Origin: Anaerolineales bacterium
GTDB lineage: Bacteria > Chloroflexota > Anaerolineae > Anaerolineales > DRMV01
NCBI GenBank assembly: GCA_015494815.1
Contig: WGAK01000149.1
Location: 1-19,057, forward strand
DNA length: 19,057 nt
Reading direction: 5' to 3'
The notes under the pieces are model-generated. The model saw nothing but the letters and a program-made list of their open reading frames with translations. It had not been told where the DNA came from and did no database searches. Both the position numbers and the translations under genes were made by a program. This document shows positions 1-5,433 of the stretch, piece by piece. Within the stretch, counting starts at the first letter, position 1, and each line of letters opens with the position of its first letter.

Positions 1-42
1 AAGCCTGGGCGACCGGACGCCTTTATCTCCGCTTTGAAGAAG

Positions 43-89
43 GCCCCGCCGCCGGGGCAATCGGCCCGAGGGAGCCCTAATGTTAGGGC
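43..89. other. two short hairpins at left edge
   Basis: Two perfect inverted repeats lie close together. The first has arms GCCCCG (43-48) and CGGGGC (53-58) around a CCGC loop. The second has arms GCCCTAA (74-80) and TTAGGGC (83-89). Neither is followed by a clear T-run, so a Rho-independent terminator for a gene left of the window is possible but not shown. The open frame that crosses them (34-156) resembles nothing I recognise and is probably not coding. Confidence 0.3.
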
Positions 90-156
90 ATTCCCACGCT
101 TTCAAGGTCGCTGCCTTTGGCTCTTTTTACAGAAAGAACTTGACACTATCGAATTC

Positions 157-465
157 ATGAGTAAAGCTATATACGATTTTCAGCCCTGGCCACGGACGCA
201 ATGCCTTTTTCTCTTGCTTACCGTGGACTATACCAGATTGGCGCATAAATATGGGGAGTTCGCCGGGCGCTTGGCCATGCTGGATCCGGGTTTCGCGGCG
301 CAAAATATTTATATTGTAAGCACCGCGCTCGGATTGACCACAACGGTGATAGGAGGTTTTCATGCTTCCCTTATGGCCGACGCAATAGGCCTGGAGAATT
401 TTCGCGACCCCTTGACAGGACATTTCGAATTCCCCGTGCTCGTTTTCCCTATCGGCACGCGATAG
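157..465 (+). pseudogene. C-terminal fragment of SagB-type nitroreductase
   Basis: From the ATG at 157 the frame encodes 102 residues resembling the C-terminal half of SagB-type (nitroreductase-superfamily) FMN dehydrogenases. Visible blocks are DYTRLAHKYGEFAGR (24-38), LDPGFAAQNIYIVSTALGL (42-60), IGGF (65-68) and the terminal PVLVFPIG (93-100). In the family the first block is usually an R/K-YG-x-RG-x-R segment, followed by an AGH-x-AQNLYL-like helix. The usual domain is about 200 residues or more, and the N-terminal FMN-binding half with its conserved Arg/Ser segment is absent. The ATG has no convincing Shine-Dalgarno site. Base composition is clearly AT-richer than the downstream genes. 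SagB enzymes oxidise azolines in peptide natural-product pathways, but many relatives have other roles, so no function is claimed. The best reading is a truncated remnant; a short expressed protein is the alternative. Confidence 0.5.
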
Positions 466-502
466 ATTAAAGCTCAATGCATGTGGACCGAGGTGTAATG
501 CT

Positions 503-775
503 ATGCTGCGCTCTTTGTCAAGCCGAGAACAAGAAGTTTTAAGGCTATTGGTCGCTGGCAAAACAAATAGACAAATTGCTCACGTCCTGGGCATTTCACC
601 ACGGACTGTAGAGGTTTATGTATCTCGGATTTATAAAAAGTTAGGGGTCCATTCACGCGTTGAGGTCGCTGTTCTTTACGTCACTCATCAAGCGGGTGAA
701 AACCCCCTTCCGCCTCGAGCAAAGTACCGCCATGGGGAAATGGAGGCTAATTCTGGTTCGAGTGCCGAGAGATAG
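503..775 (+). CDS. stand-alone LuxR-type HTH protein
   Basis: The 90-residue protein is almost entirely a LuxR/GerE C-terminal DNA-binding domain. LSSREQEVLRLLVAGKTNRQIA (about 5-26) is followed by LGISPRTVEVYVSRIYKKLGV (29-49), the standard four-helix arrangement with the recognition helix near SPRTVEVYVSRI. No receiver, PAS or autoinducer domain precedes it: the upstream frame closes at 413-415, only about 30 codons before the ATG. An AGGTG sequence (491-495) sits about 7 bases before the start. The final 30 residues are low-complexity and unlike a domain. It lies in the same AT-rich stretch as the nitroreductase fragment, 37 bases downstream of it. It may be a real small regulator, since single-domain LuxR proteins exist, or the remaining tail of a larger regulator. 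The domain call is firm; its function and targets are unknown. Confidence 0.7.
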   Translation: MLRSLSSREQEVLRLLVAGKTNRQIAHVLGISPRTVEVYVSRIYKKLGVHSRVEVAVLYVTHQAGENPLPPRAKYRHGEMEANSGSSAER

Positions 776-812
776 CCTTTAGGGCGGACCTCCCCCACTG
801 AATTCCGTTATA

Positions 813-833
813 CGCCTTTACAGCGTAAAGGCG
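813..833. repeat. perfect 9-bp inverted repeat
   Basis: Arms CGCCTTTAC (813-821) and GTAAAGGCG (825-833) are exact reverse complements around AGC. It begins 37 bases after the LuxR-type stop codon. It could be a weak 3'-end hairpin or an operator-like dyad. There is no poly-T tail. Confidence 0.45.
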
Positions 834-922
834 GCGATGGAGCGAGAGGCGCGAAGCGGCCTCAGTATGACAAAAGCCATGAAATATAGTTTCGCCACAA
901 GGCCCCTGGCACGCGCATCATT

Positions 923-955
923 TTGAACAAACCGCCGTAGGGCCCGTTTGTTCAA
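923..955. repeat. perfect 10-bp inverted repeat, 13-base spacer
   Basis: Arms TTGAACAAAC (923-932) and GTTTGTTCAA (946-955) are exact reverse complements separated by a GC-rich 13-base spacer. The arms are AT-rich and the spacer GC-rich, which fits a protein-binding dyad or an old element end better than an intrinsic terminator. Function unknown. Confidence 0.45.
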
Positions 956-965
956 CGTTGAGGCA

Positions 966-989
966 AGAGCACAAAACCCTTTTTGCTCT
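966..989. repeat. imperfect inverted repeat
   Basis: AGAGCA (966-971) pairs with TGCTCT (984-989), and AAAA (973-976) pairs with TTTT (980-983), leaving C972 bulged and a 3-base loop. It lies 10 bases from the preceding dyad. On the minus strand it falls about 120 bases after the obg stop codon, so it might contribute to 3'-end formation of that operon, but no U-tract follows. Confidence 0.3.
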
Positions 990-1106
990 CATCCATTCGA
1001 TATCACCGACGCCATACCTTCCTGCGCATCCCTCTGAGCCTGTTTGCTCGCGTAGCCATGCCCAACACACATTGCTATCTTTGCCCTGCCCCCGCGGCGC
1101 GAGTCT

Positions 1107-2399
1107 TCAGGGGGTGTCCACGCCGTATTCTTCGCGCCATTCCAGTTCGATGTCGCCGATGAAGACGGTGTCGCCGGCGCGAATGCCCGCCTGCCGCAGG
1201 GCTTCTTTCACCCCCAGGGCCTCTAAGATGCGCTGGAATCGGCGCACGGCTTGCGGATATTCCCAGTAGGTCATGGCCGCGGCCCGCTCCAGGGCTTTGG
1301 AGTGAATGCGAAAGCCCTCCGGTGTGCGCTCGATGCGGAACGCCCGCGGGTCTTCGGCTTCGGGGCGAAACACGGGGATGGCGGGCTCCGGCGTCGGGGG
1401 CGGCGTCTGCTGCAGCACCTCATAGGCCCTCCAGAGCACGACCCGCACGCCTTCGCCGGTGAGGGCCGAAATCGGATGCACTTCGTAGCCGCGGGCTTGC
1501 AAAGCCGCGCGCACGGCAGGCCAGCGCGCCTGGGCCTCGGGCAAATCCATCTTGTTGAAGGCCACGATTTGCGGTTTTTGGGCCAGTTGCGGGTCGAACA
1601 AGGCCAGTTCGGCATTGATTTGGTCGAAGTCGGCCACCGGGTCTGCGCTCAGGCCATCCAGCAGGTGAATGAGCACGCGCGTGCGTTGCACATGCCGCAA
1701 AAAGTCGTGCCCGAGCCCCACGCCCTGATGCGCCCCTTCGATGAGCCCCGGAATGTCGGCCAGCACCAGGGTGGTGTCGTCGTCCAGACGGGCGACGCCC
1801 AGGTTGGGCACCAGGGTCGTGAAAGGATAAGGCGCAATCTTCGGCCGGGCCGCGGTCACTTTGGCCAAAAAAGTGGATTTGCCCGCGTTGGGCACCCCCA
1901 CCAGGCCCACATCGGCGATGAGTTTGAGTTCCAGGCGCAGGTTGCGTTCTTCGCCCGGCTCGCCTTTTTCGGCCAAGCGTGGGGTCTGGAAGCGCGCGGA
2001 CTTGAAGCGCGCGTTGCCGCGGCCGCCGCGGCCGCCGCGGGCCACCACCAGGCGCTGGCCGGGCTCGGTCAGGTCGCCCAGCAACTCGCCGGTGTCCGCG
2101 TCGTAGACCACGGTGCCCGGCGGCACGGGCACGATAAGCGGCTCGGCCGATTTGCCGGTGCGGTGGTTGGGGCCTCCCCGGCCGCCCGGCTCGGCGATGA
2201 ACCGTCGGCGATGGCGAAAGTGGGCCAGCGTGTTCAGGTGCGGGTTGACCTCCAACACCACATCGCCCCCCCGACCGCCGTCGCCCCCGTCGGGGCCGCC
2301 GCGCGGGACGAACTTCTCCCGCCGGAAGTGCACGATGCCGTCGCCGCCCTTGCCGCCGCGCACATAGATGAAGGCTTGGTCCAGAAACTCGGTGGTCAT
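1107..2399 (-). CDS. obg: Obg-family GTPase (ribosome assembly)
   Basis: This 430-residue protein is a full-length Obg/CgtA GTPase, which binds the large ribosomal subunit precursor and couples GTP level to ribosome maturation. The N-terminal glycine-rich Obg fold spans about 1-158, with GGKGGDG (15-21), PRGGPDGGDGGRGG (32-45) and ARGGRGGRGNARF (120-132). The GTPase domain follows: G1 GVPNAGKST (168-176), switch region PFTT (192-195), G3 DIPG (215-218), G4 NKMD (282-285) and G5 SA (311-312). The C-terminal part (about 352-420, ending TVFIGDIELEW) is an OCT-type domain found in only some lineages. The ATG at 2399 has GGAG about 9 bases upstream. It is the last gene of a minus-strand run, 65 bases after the CPBP gene. 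All nucleotide-binding motifs are intact. Confidence 0.97.
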   Translation of the reverse strand: MTTEFLDQAFIYVRGGKGGDGIVHFRREKFVPRGGPDGGDGGRGGDVVLEVNPHLNTLAHFRHRRRFIAEPGGRGGPNHRTGKSAEPLIVPVPPGTVVYDADTGELLGDLTEPGQRLVVARGGRGGRGNARFKSARFQTPRLAEKGEPGEERNLRLELKLIADVGLVGVPNAGKSTFLAKVTAARPKIAPYPFTTLVPNLGVARLDDDTTLVLADIPGLIEGAHQGVGLGHDFLRHVQRTRVLIHLLDGLSADPVADFDQINAELALFDPQLAQKPQIVAFNKMDLPEAQARWPAVRAALQARGYEVHPISALTGEGVRVVLWRAYEVLQQTPPPTPEPAIPVFRPEAEDPRAFRIERTPEGFRIHSKALERAAAMTYWEYPQAVRRFQRILEALGVKEALRQAGIRAGDTVFIGDIELEWREEYGVDTP

Positions 2400-2464
2400 G
2401 CACGCGTCTCCTGTGCTGTGGGGCGCCGAGGGTCAAAACGCCGCCCGCGGGCCCAACCGGTAGG

Positions 2465-3118
2465 TCATCCCCCCGCCATATGCACGGCTGCCCAGGCCAC
2501 GAACCAGCCGATGAACCAGTGGCCTAAGATGGGATATACCACCGACCGGCTGCGCCAGGCCATGATGCCGAACCACACGCCGCCCAACAAGGTGGAATAG
2601 GTCTCCAGCGCGGGCTTGCCCAGGTGCAGCAAGGCGAAAGGTACCATTTGCAGCAGCAACGCGGGGCCGGGGCCCCAGGCGCGCGCATAGGCAAAGAGCA
2701 AGAAGCCCCGAAAGAGATATTCCCAGCCCACCATGTCGAGCAGCACCCAGGCCGGATATGCCGGGCTCCACAGGCGGCGGTAGTAGGCGGGCATGGACGG
2801 GGCGCCGCGCACGCTGAGCAGGATGATGATGGCACCCACGCTCCAGGTCAGCGTGGTCAGCGCCACGCCCGCGCGCCAGCGGCCCAAGGTGAGGCCGTAG
2901 TCTCGGGGCGCGCGGCCCAGCCACGCGCCTACCAGCAGCAGGCCCACGAAGTACAGGAGGAAACTCTCGGGCTCCTCCCGGCGCAGTCCCAGCGCGTTGT
3001 AGCCATCCAACAACATGAGGGCCGTGCTGGCAAAGGTCGCCCAGGCCGCCTCGCGAGGAAATGTGGGCGGGGTTTCGGGCGCCCAAAAGCGTTGCCAAAG
3101 GGCGTGGAGCCACGACAT
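2465..3118 (-). CDS. CPBP-family intramembrane protein, altered motifs
   Basis: The start at 3118 is chosen over the longer frame because a perfect AGGAGG lies just upstream. The 217-residue product has several hydrophobic segments (about 53-68, 86-103, 123-131, 137-146, 151-165, 176-187 and 195-213), so it sits in the membrane. It matches the CPBP/Rce1-like (ABI) metalloprotease family. In place of motif EExxxR it has WEYLFR (132-137), which keeps the second Glu and the Arg but has Trp at the first Glu. Motif FxxxH is intact as FALLH (161-165). The third motif, usually HxxxN or HxxxD, is H200-WFI-G204. Family members cleave prenylated or other membrane proteins, or protect against bacteriocins. 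With two altered motifs, activity is uncertain. It lies 37 bases after the PfkB gene and before obg, probably co-transcribed. Confidence 0.8.
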   Translation of the reverse strand: MSWLHALWQRFWAPETPPTFPREAAWATFASTALMLLDGYNALGLRREEPESFLLYFVGLLLVGAWLGRAPRDYGLTLGRWRAGVALTTLTWSVGAIIILLSVRGAPSMPAYYRRLWSPAYPAWVLLDMVGWEYLFRGFLLFAYARAWGPGPALLLQMVPFALLHLGKPALETYSTLLGGVWFGIMAWRSRSVVYPILGHWFIGWFVAWAAVHMAGG

Positions 3119-3155
3119 ACGCACCTCCTTGGGCGGGGCGGGGCCGGATAGTCCA

Positions 3156-4214
3156 TTATACCGGCGATGGGGCCGCGGGTGGGGAAATGCGCGCCGCGGC
3201 CCAGGCGTGCAACGTGCGCTGAACCGGCCGGGGCAAGGCCGTGGGGTGGGCCTGCAGATAGGCGGCCACCTGCGCCGGTCCGGGCAGGGCCAGCCCCGCG
3301 CCGGACACGGTGGTGGCCAGCGCACCCAACAGCGCGGCCAGGTGCCCCGCGGTGGGCCAGTCCCAACCCGCGCGCCAGCCCAAGATGAGCCCCGCGGTGA
3401 ACGCGTCGCCGGCGCCGGTGGTGTCGCGCACGGTCACCGGCAGCGGCGGGAGCCGGTAGGGCGTGTGGCCCTGCCGGCCCAACCACGCGCCCTGGGCGCC
3501 CATTTTGAGCACGACCACCGCCGCGTGCGCTTGCAAGCCGCGCAGCAGGGCCGTGGGCGAGGCCGTGGCCGGCGCGGCGAGCAGGCGGCGGGCCGCGGCC
3601 GCGTTGGCCGTGAGCACCAGGGGCCGCGCCGCGCGCAGCCGGGTGAGCCAGGCGCGCACCTCGGGATAGGCTTCCGGCGGGGTCGAGGCGTTGAGGTCCA
3701 GAAACACGGCCGGGCGCGGGCGCTGGGCCAGCACGCGCGCCATGACCGCGCGAGCGGTCTGGGCCGTGGTGGGCGTGTCGGCCAGGTAGGAGGTCAGAGC
3801 CAGATACGCCACCGGATGGGGCCACGCCGCGGGCGGCTGCAGGTGGTCGTTGGCCCCGCGCGCGGTGAGCAGGCCGCGCTCGCCCTGAGGGCCGACCAGC
3901 ACGGTGACCACCCCCGTGGGATGTTGTGGGTCGGTTTGCAGGCCGCGCAGGTCGAGGCCCGGCAGGGAGGCCAGTTGGGCCCGCAGCCAGGCCGCGATGG
4001 GGTCGGCGCCGACGCGCGCCACGAAGACCACCGGCGCGTGCCCGCGGGCCACCACGATGGCCGTATTGGCCGCGCTGCCGCCCACGGCAAGCCGGTAGGC
4101 GTGCACCCGCACTTCGTGGTCGGGCGCAGGCCAGCGGCGCACATGCAGCACCTGGTCCTGGTTGAGATGCCCCAGATGCAGGCCGGGGCTACGCCCCGCG
4201 AGAGAGTCGGCCAT
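3156..4214 (-). CDS. PfkB-family carbohydrate kinase
   Basis: This is a 352-residue ribokinase-like sugar kinase that transfers phosphate from ATP to a sugar or nucleoside hydroxyl. The first PfkB signature region is GGSAANTAIVVARGH (45-59). The second is DTTGAGDAFTAGLI (264-277), containing the anion hole GAGD and the catalytic base Asp270. LDLNAS (172-177) and VVVLKMGAQGAW (233-244) are the expected strand segments before it. The start at 4214 is preceded by AGGAG with a 6-base gap; longer reading of the frame runs into the divergent control region and is not supported. The substrate cannot be read from sequence. It is the first gene of the minus-strand run with CPBP and obg. The proline/alanine-rich C-terminal tail (about 329-352) looks unstructured. 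Confidence 0.88.
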   Translation of the reverse strand: MADSLAGRSPGLHLGHLNQDQVLHVRRWPAPDHEVRVHAYRLAVGGSAANTAIVVARGHAPVVFVARVGADPIAAWLRAQLASLPGLDLRGLQTDPQHPTGVVTVLVGPQGERGLLTARGANDHLQPPAAWPHPVAYLALTSYLADTPTTAQTARAVMARVLAQRPRPAVFLDLNASTPPEAYPEVRAWLTRLRAARPLVLTANAAAARRLLAAPATASPTALLRGLQAHAAVVVLKMGAQGAWLGRQGHTPYRLPPLPVTVRDTTGAGDAFTAGLILGWRAGWDWPTAGHLAALLGALATTVSGAGLALPGPAQVAAYLQAHPTALPRPVQRTLHAWAAARISPPAAPSPV

Positions 4215-4354
4215 GCTATGCTCCTGGGCGGGTGAAGTGCTTCGATGATACCATGCCCCTGGATGTGGGGGCGCGGCGTTGGCCGCGGGCCGCGCGGAAA
4301 GGGTGTAATTCGTCCTGCTTTGACCATGTAGACTTGGCGGTTCGAGGAGATTTT

Positions 4355-4383
4355 TTGACAAATCGCCTGGGCCGCGATAGAAT
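4355..4383 (+). promoter_or_regulatory. sigma-70-type promoter of transporter operon
   Basis: A perfect -35 box TTGACA (4355-4360), a 17-base spacer and a -10 box TAGAAT (4378-4383; 5 of 6 consensus). Transcription should start near 4390. It sits in a locally AT-richer patch of an otherwise GC-rich region and points toward livG, whose start codon is about 190 bases downstream. Confidence 0.82.
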
Positions 4384-4389
4384 AGCGCC

Positions 4390-4552
4390 ACGATGGACGG
4401 CTGCCCTTGGACCTCACGACGCTCCCCACATGTACGGCCCGCGAAGCCGTCTGGCGTGCGCGCCTGGGGCCCCGAGGGGTGGCCCATGACCGGCGCGTTG
4501 CCGCGCGTCCATGCTCGCGAGGATACCTTTGGCGGTATCCTCGTTGTTTTTT
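4390..4552 (+). ncRNA. putative structured leader RNA or small RNA
   Basis: The interval runs from the expected transcription start to the end of the terminator T-run. Besides the terminator, several pairings are possible. GACGGCT (4396-4402) pairs with AGCCGTC (4445-4451); a lower stem CGCCA (4386-4390) with TGGCG (4452-4456) would need a start a few bases earlier. CGCGCC (4459-4464) pairs with GGCGCG (4492-4497). Alternatives that exclude these are GCGCG (4493-4497) with CGCGC (4502-4506), and ATGGACG (4393-4399) with CGTCCAT (4506-4512). Mutually exclusive stems upstream of a terminator are typical of attenuators and riboswitches, but chance pairing is common in GC-rich sequence. I could not match any known riboswitch or T-box class, nor find a segment that would directly compete with the terminator stem. 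Confidence 0.4.
4518..4552 (+). terminator. intrinsic terminator inside the livG leader
   Basis: A perfect 10-bp stem, CGAGGATACC (4518-4527) with GGTATCCTCG (4534-4543), closes a 6-base loop (TTTGGC) and is followed directly by TTGTTTTTT (4544-4552). This is a textbook Rho-independent terminator. No plus-strand gene lies between the promoter at 4355 and this site, so it must act on the leader transcript. It is therefore either an attenuator controlling the transporter operon or the end of a separate small RNA of about 160 nt. Confidence 0.88.
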
Positions 4553-4581
4553 CCACCCTGTAGACCGAGCCGAGGTGGGAT

Positions 4582-5412
4582 ATGCCCTTACAACTTCGCG
4601 GTTTTCGCCATCCTCTCAACGGCAGCACGCTGGAGCCCGGCCAGACCCAGTTGCGGGTGGAGAACATCCACCTGGCTTTCGGCGGCGTGGGCGCGCTGGC
4701 CGGGGTAAGCCTGGAAGTGCGCCAGAGCGAGATTTTGGCCATCATCGGGCCCAACGGCGCGGGCAAGACCAGCCTGCTCAACAGCATCAGTGGCCTCTAT
4801 CACCCTCAAAAAGGCCGCATCGTGTTCTACAACCACGGCCGCGAATACGAATTGACCAGGATGAAGCCGCACCAAATCGCGGCCGCGGGGGTGGCCCGTT
4901 CGTTCCAGAACATCGAACTGTTTCGCCACATGACGGTGCTGGACAACCTGATGTCGGGCGCGCATGTGCACATGCGCGCCGGCTTGTTCTCCAGCCTGTT
5001 CTACTGGGGCCCGGCCCAGCGGGAGCAAATCGCGTTCCGCGATTTCATCGAAGACATCATTGACTTGCTGGAGATTCCGGCCATTCGCTACAAGAAAGTC
5101 GGCGCGTTGGCCTATGGGCTCCAAAAACGGGTGGAACTGGGCCGCGCGCTGGCCATGCGCCCCGCGCTGCTGCTGCTGGATGAGCCTATGGCGGGCATGA
5201 ACACCGAAGAGAAAGAGGACATGGCCCGCTTCATCCTGGATGTCAACGAGGAACACGGCGTGACCATCGTGCTCATCGAACACGACATGGGCGTGGTCAT
5301 GGACATCAGCGACCGGGTGGTGGTGCTCAACTTCGGGCGCAAAATCGCCGAAGGCACGCCCGAGGAAGTGTCCAAGAACCCCGCGGTCATCGAAGCCTAT
5401 TTGGGACATTAG
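4582..5412 (+). CDS. livG: Liv/HAAT-type ABC transporter ATPase (LivG-like)
   Basis: This 276-residue ATPase powers a branched-chain-amino-acid-type (HAAT) importer on the cytoplasmic face of the membrane. It has Walker A GPNGAGKT (56-63), Q-loop region RSFQN (106-110), an ABC signature written LAYGLQKR (176-183), Walker B LLLLDEP (196-202) and H-loop EHD (233-235). The extended stretch between Walker A and the Q-loop and the VIEAYLG ending (269-275) are typical of LivG rather than LivF. The ATG at 4582 follows GAGGTGG with a short gap. The first 22 residues are a non-conserved extension. It opens the plus-strand transporter operon, 21 bases ahead of the acyl-CoA ligase gene, and lies behind the promoter and leader terminator described above. 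Confidence 0.92.
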   Translation: MPLQLRGFRHPLNGSTLEPGQTQLRVENIHLAFGGVGALAGVSLEVRQSEILAIIGPNGAGKTSLLNSISGLYHPQKGRIVFYNHGREYELTRMKPHQIAAAGVARSFQNIELFRHMTVLDNLMSGAHVHMRAGLFSSLFYWGPAQREQIAFRDFIEDIIDLLEIPAIRYKKVGALAYGLQKRVELGRALAMRPALLLLDEPMAGMNTEEKEDMARFILDVNEEHGVTIVLIEHDMGVVMDISDRVVVLNFGRKIAEGTPEEVSKNPAVIEAYLGH

Positions 5413-5433
5413 CCCGGCATCACGGGAGGACGC

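Larger units (their letters stand above)
776..1106. other. non-coding spacer with three inverted repeats
   Basis: This stretch lies between the LuxR-type gene (plus strand) and the 3' end of obg (minus strand). I see no credible gene in it; the open frame 958-1269 mostly overlaps obg antisense. Its only visible structure is three inverted repeats at 813-833, 923-955 and 966-989. None is followed by a T-run on either strand, so no terminator for obg or for the LuxR-type gene could be assigned. Confidence 0.5.
4215..4581. other. divergent intergenic control region
   Basis: This 367-base region separates the minus-strand PfkB operon from the plus-strand transporter operon. It contains a near-consensus promoter at 4355-4383, a GC-rich leader of roughly 160 bases and an intrinsic terminator at 4518-4552, then the Shine-Dalgarno site of livG (GAGGTGG, 4572-4578). 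On the minus strand only a weak -10-like TATCAT (complement of 4245-4250) was found for the PfkB gene, without a matching -35. Confidence 0.7.

Noticed and set aside
140..173. TTGACA (140-145) followed by TATATA (168-173) as a promoter for the nitroreductase fragment
   Set aside because: The 22-base spacer is too long, and the -10 candidate lies inside the proposed coding region.
2014..2040. GCCGCC-type tandem repeat
   Set aside because: It encodes the normal glycine-rich RGGRGGRGN loop of the Obg fold and is not an independent repeat element.
1251..2600. 449-codon plus-strand frame opposite obg, and similar long frames opposite the PfkB gene (3015-4235) and livK (9423-10646)
   Set aside because: All are antisense to genes with intact catalytic or signal motifs, and their compositions are typical of GC-rich shadow frames.
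4245..4250. TATCAT on the minus strand as a -10 box for the PfkB operon
   Set aside because: No matching -35 lies at 16-18 bases, so it is not enough to call a promoter.
4471..4497. T-box-like string (GGGGTGG ... ACCGGCG) just upstream of the leader terminator
   Set aside because: It differs from the T-box consensus in spacing and sequence, and no specifier-loop Stem I could be recognised. The similarity is probably chance in GC-rich sequence.
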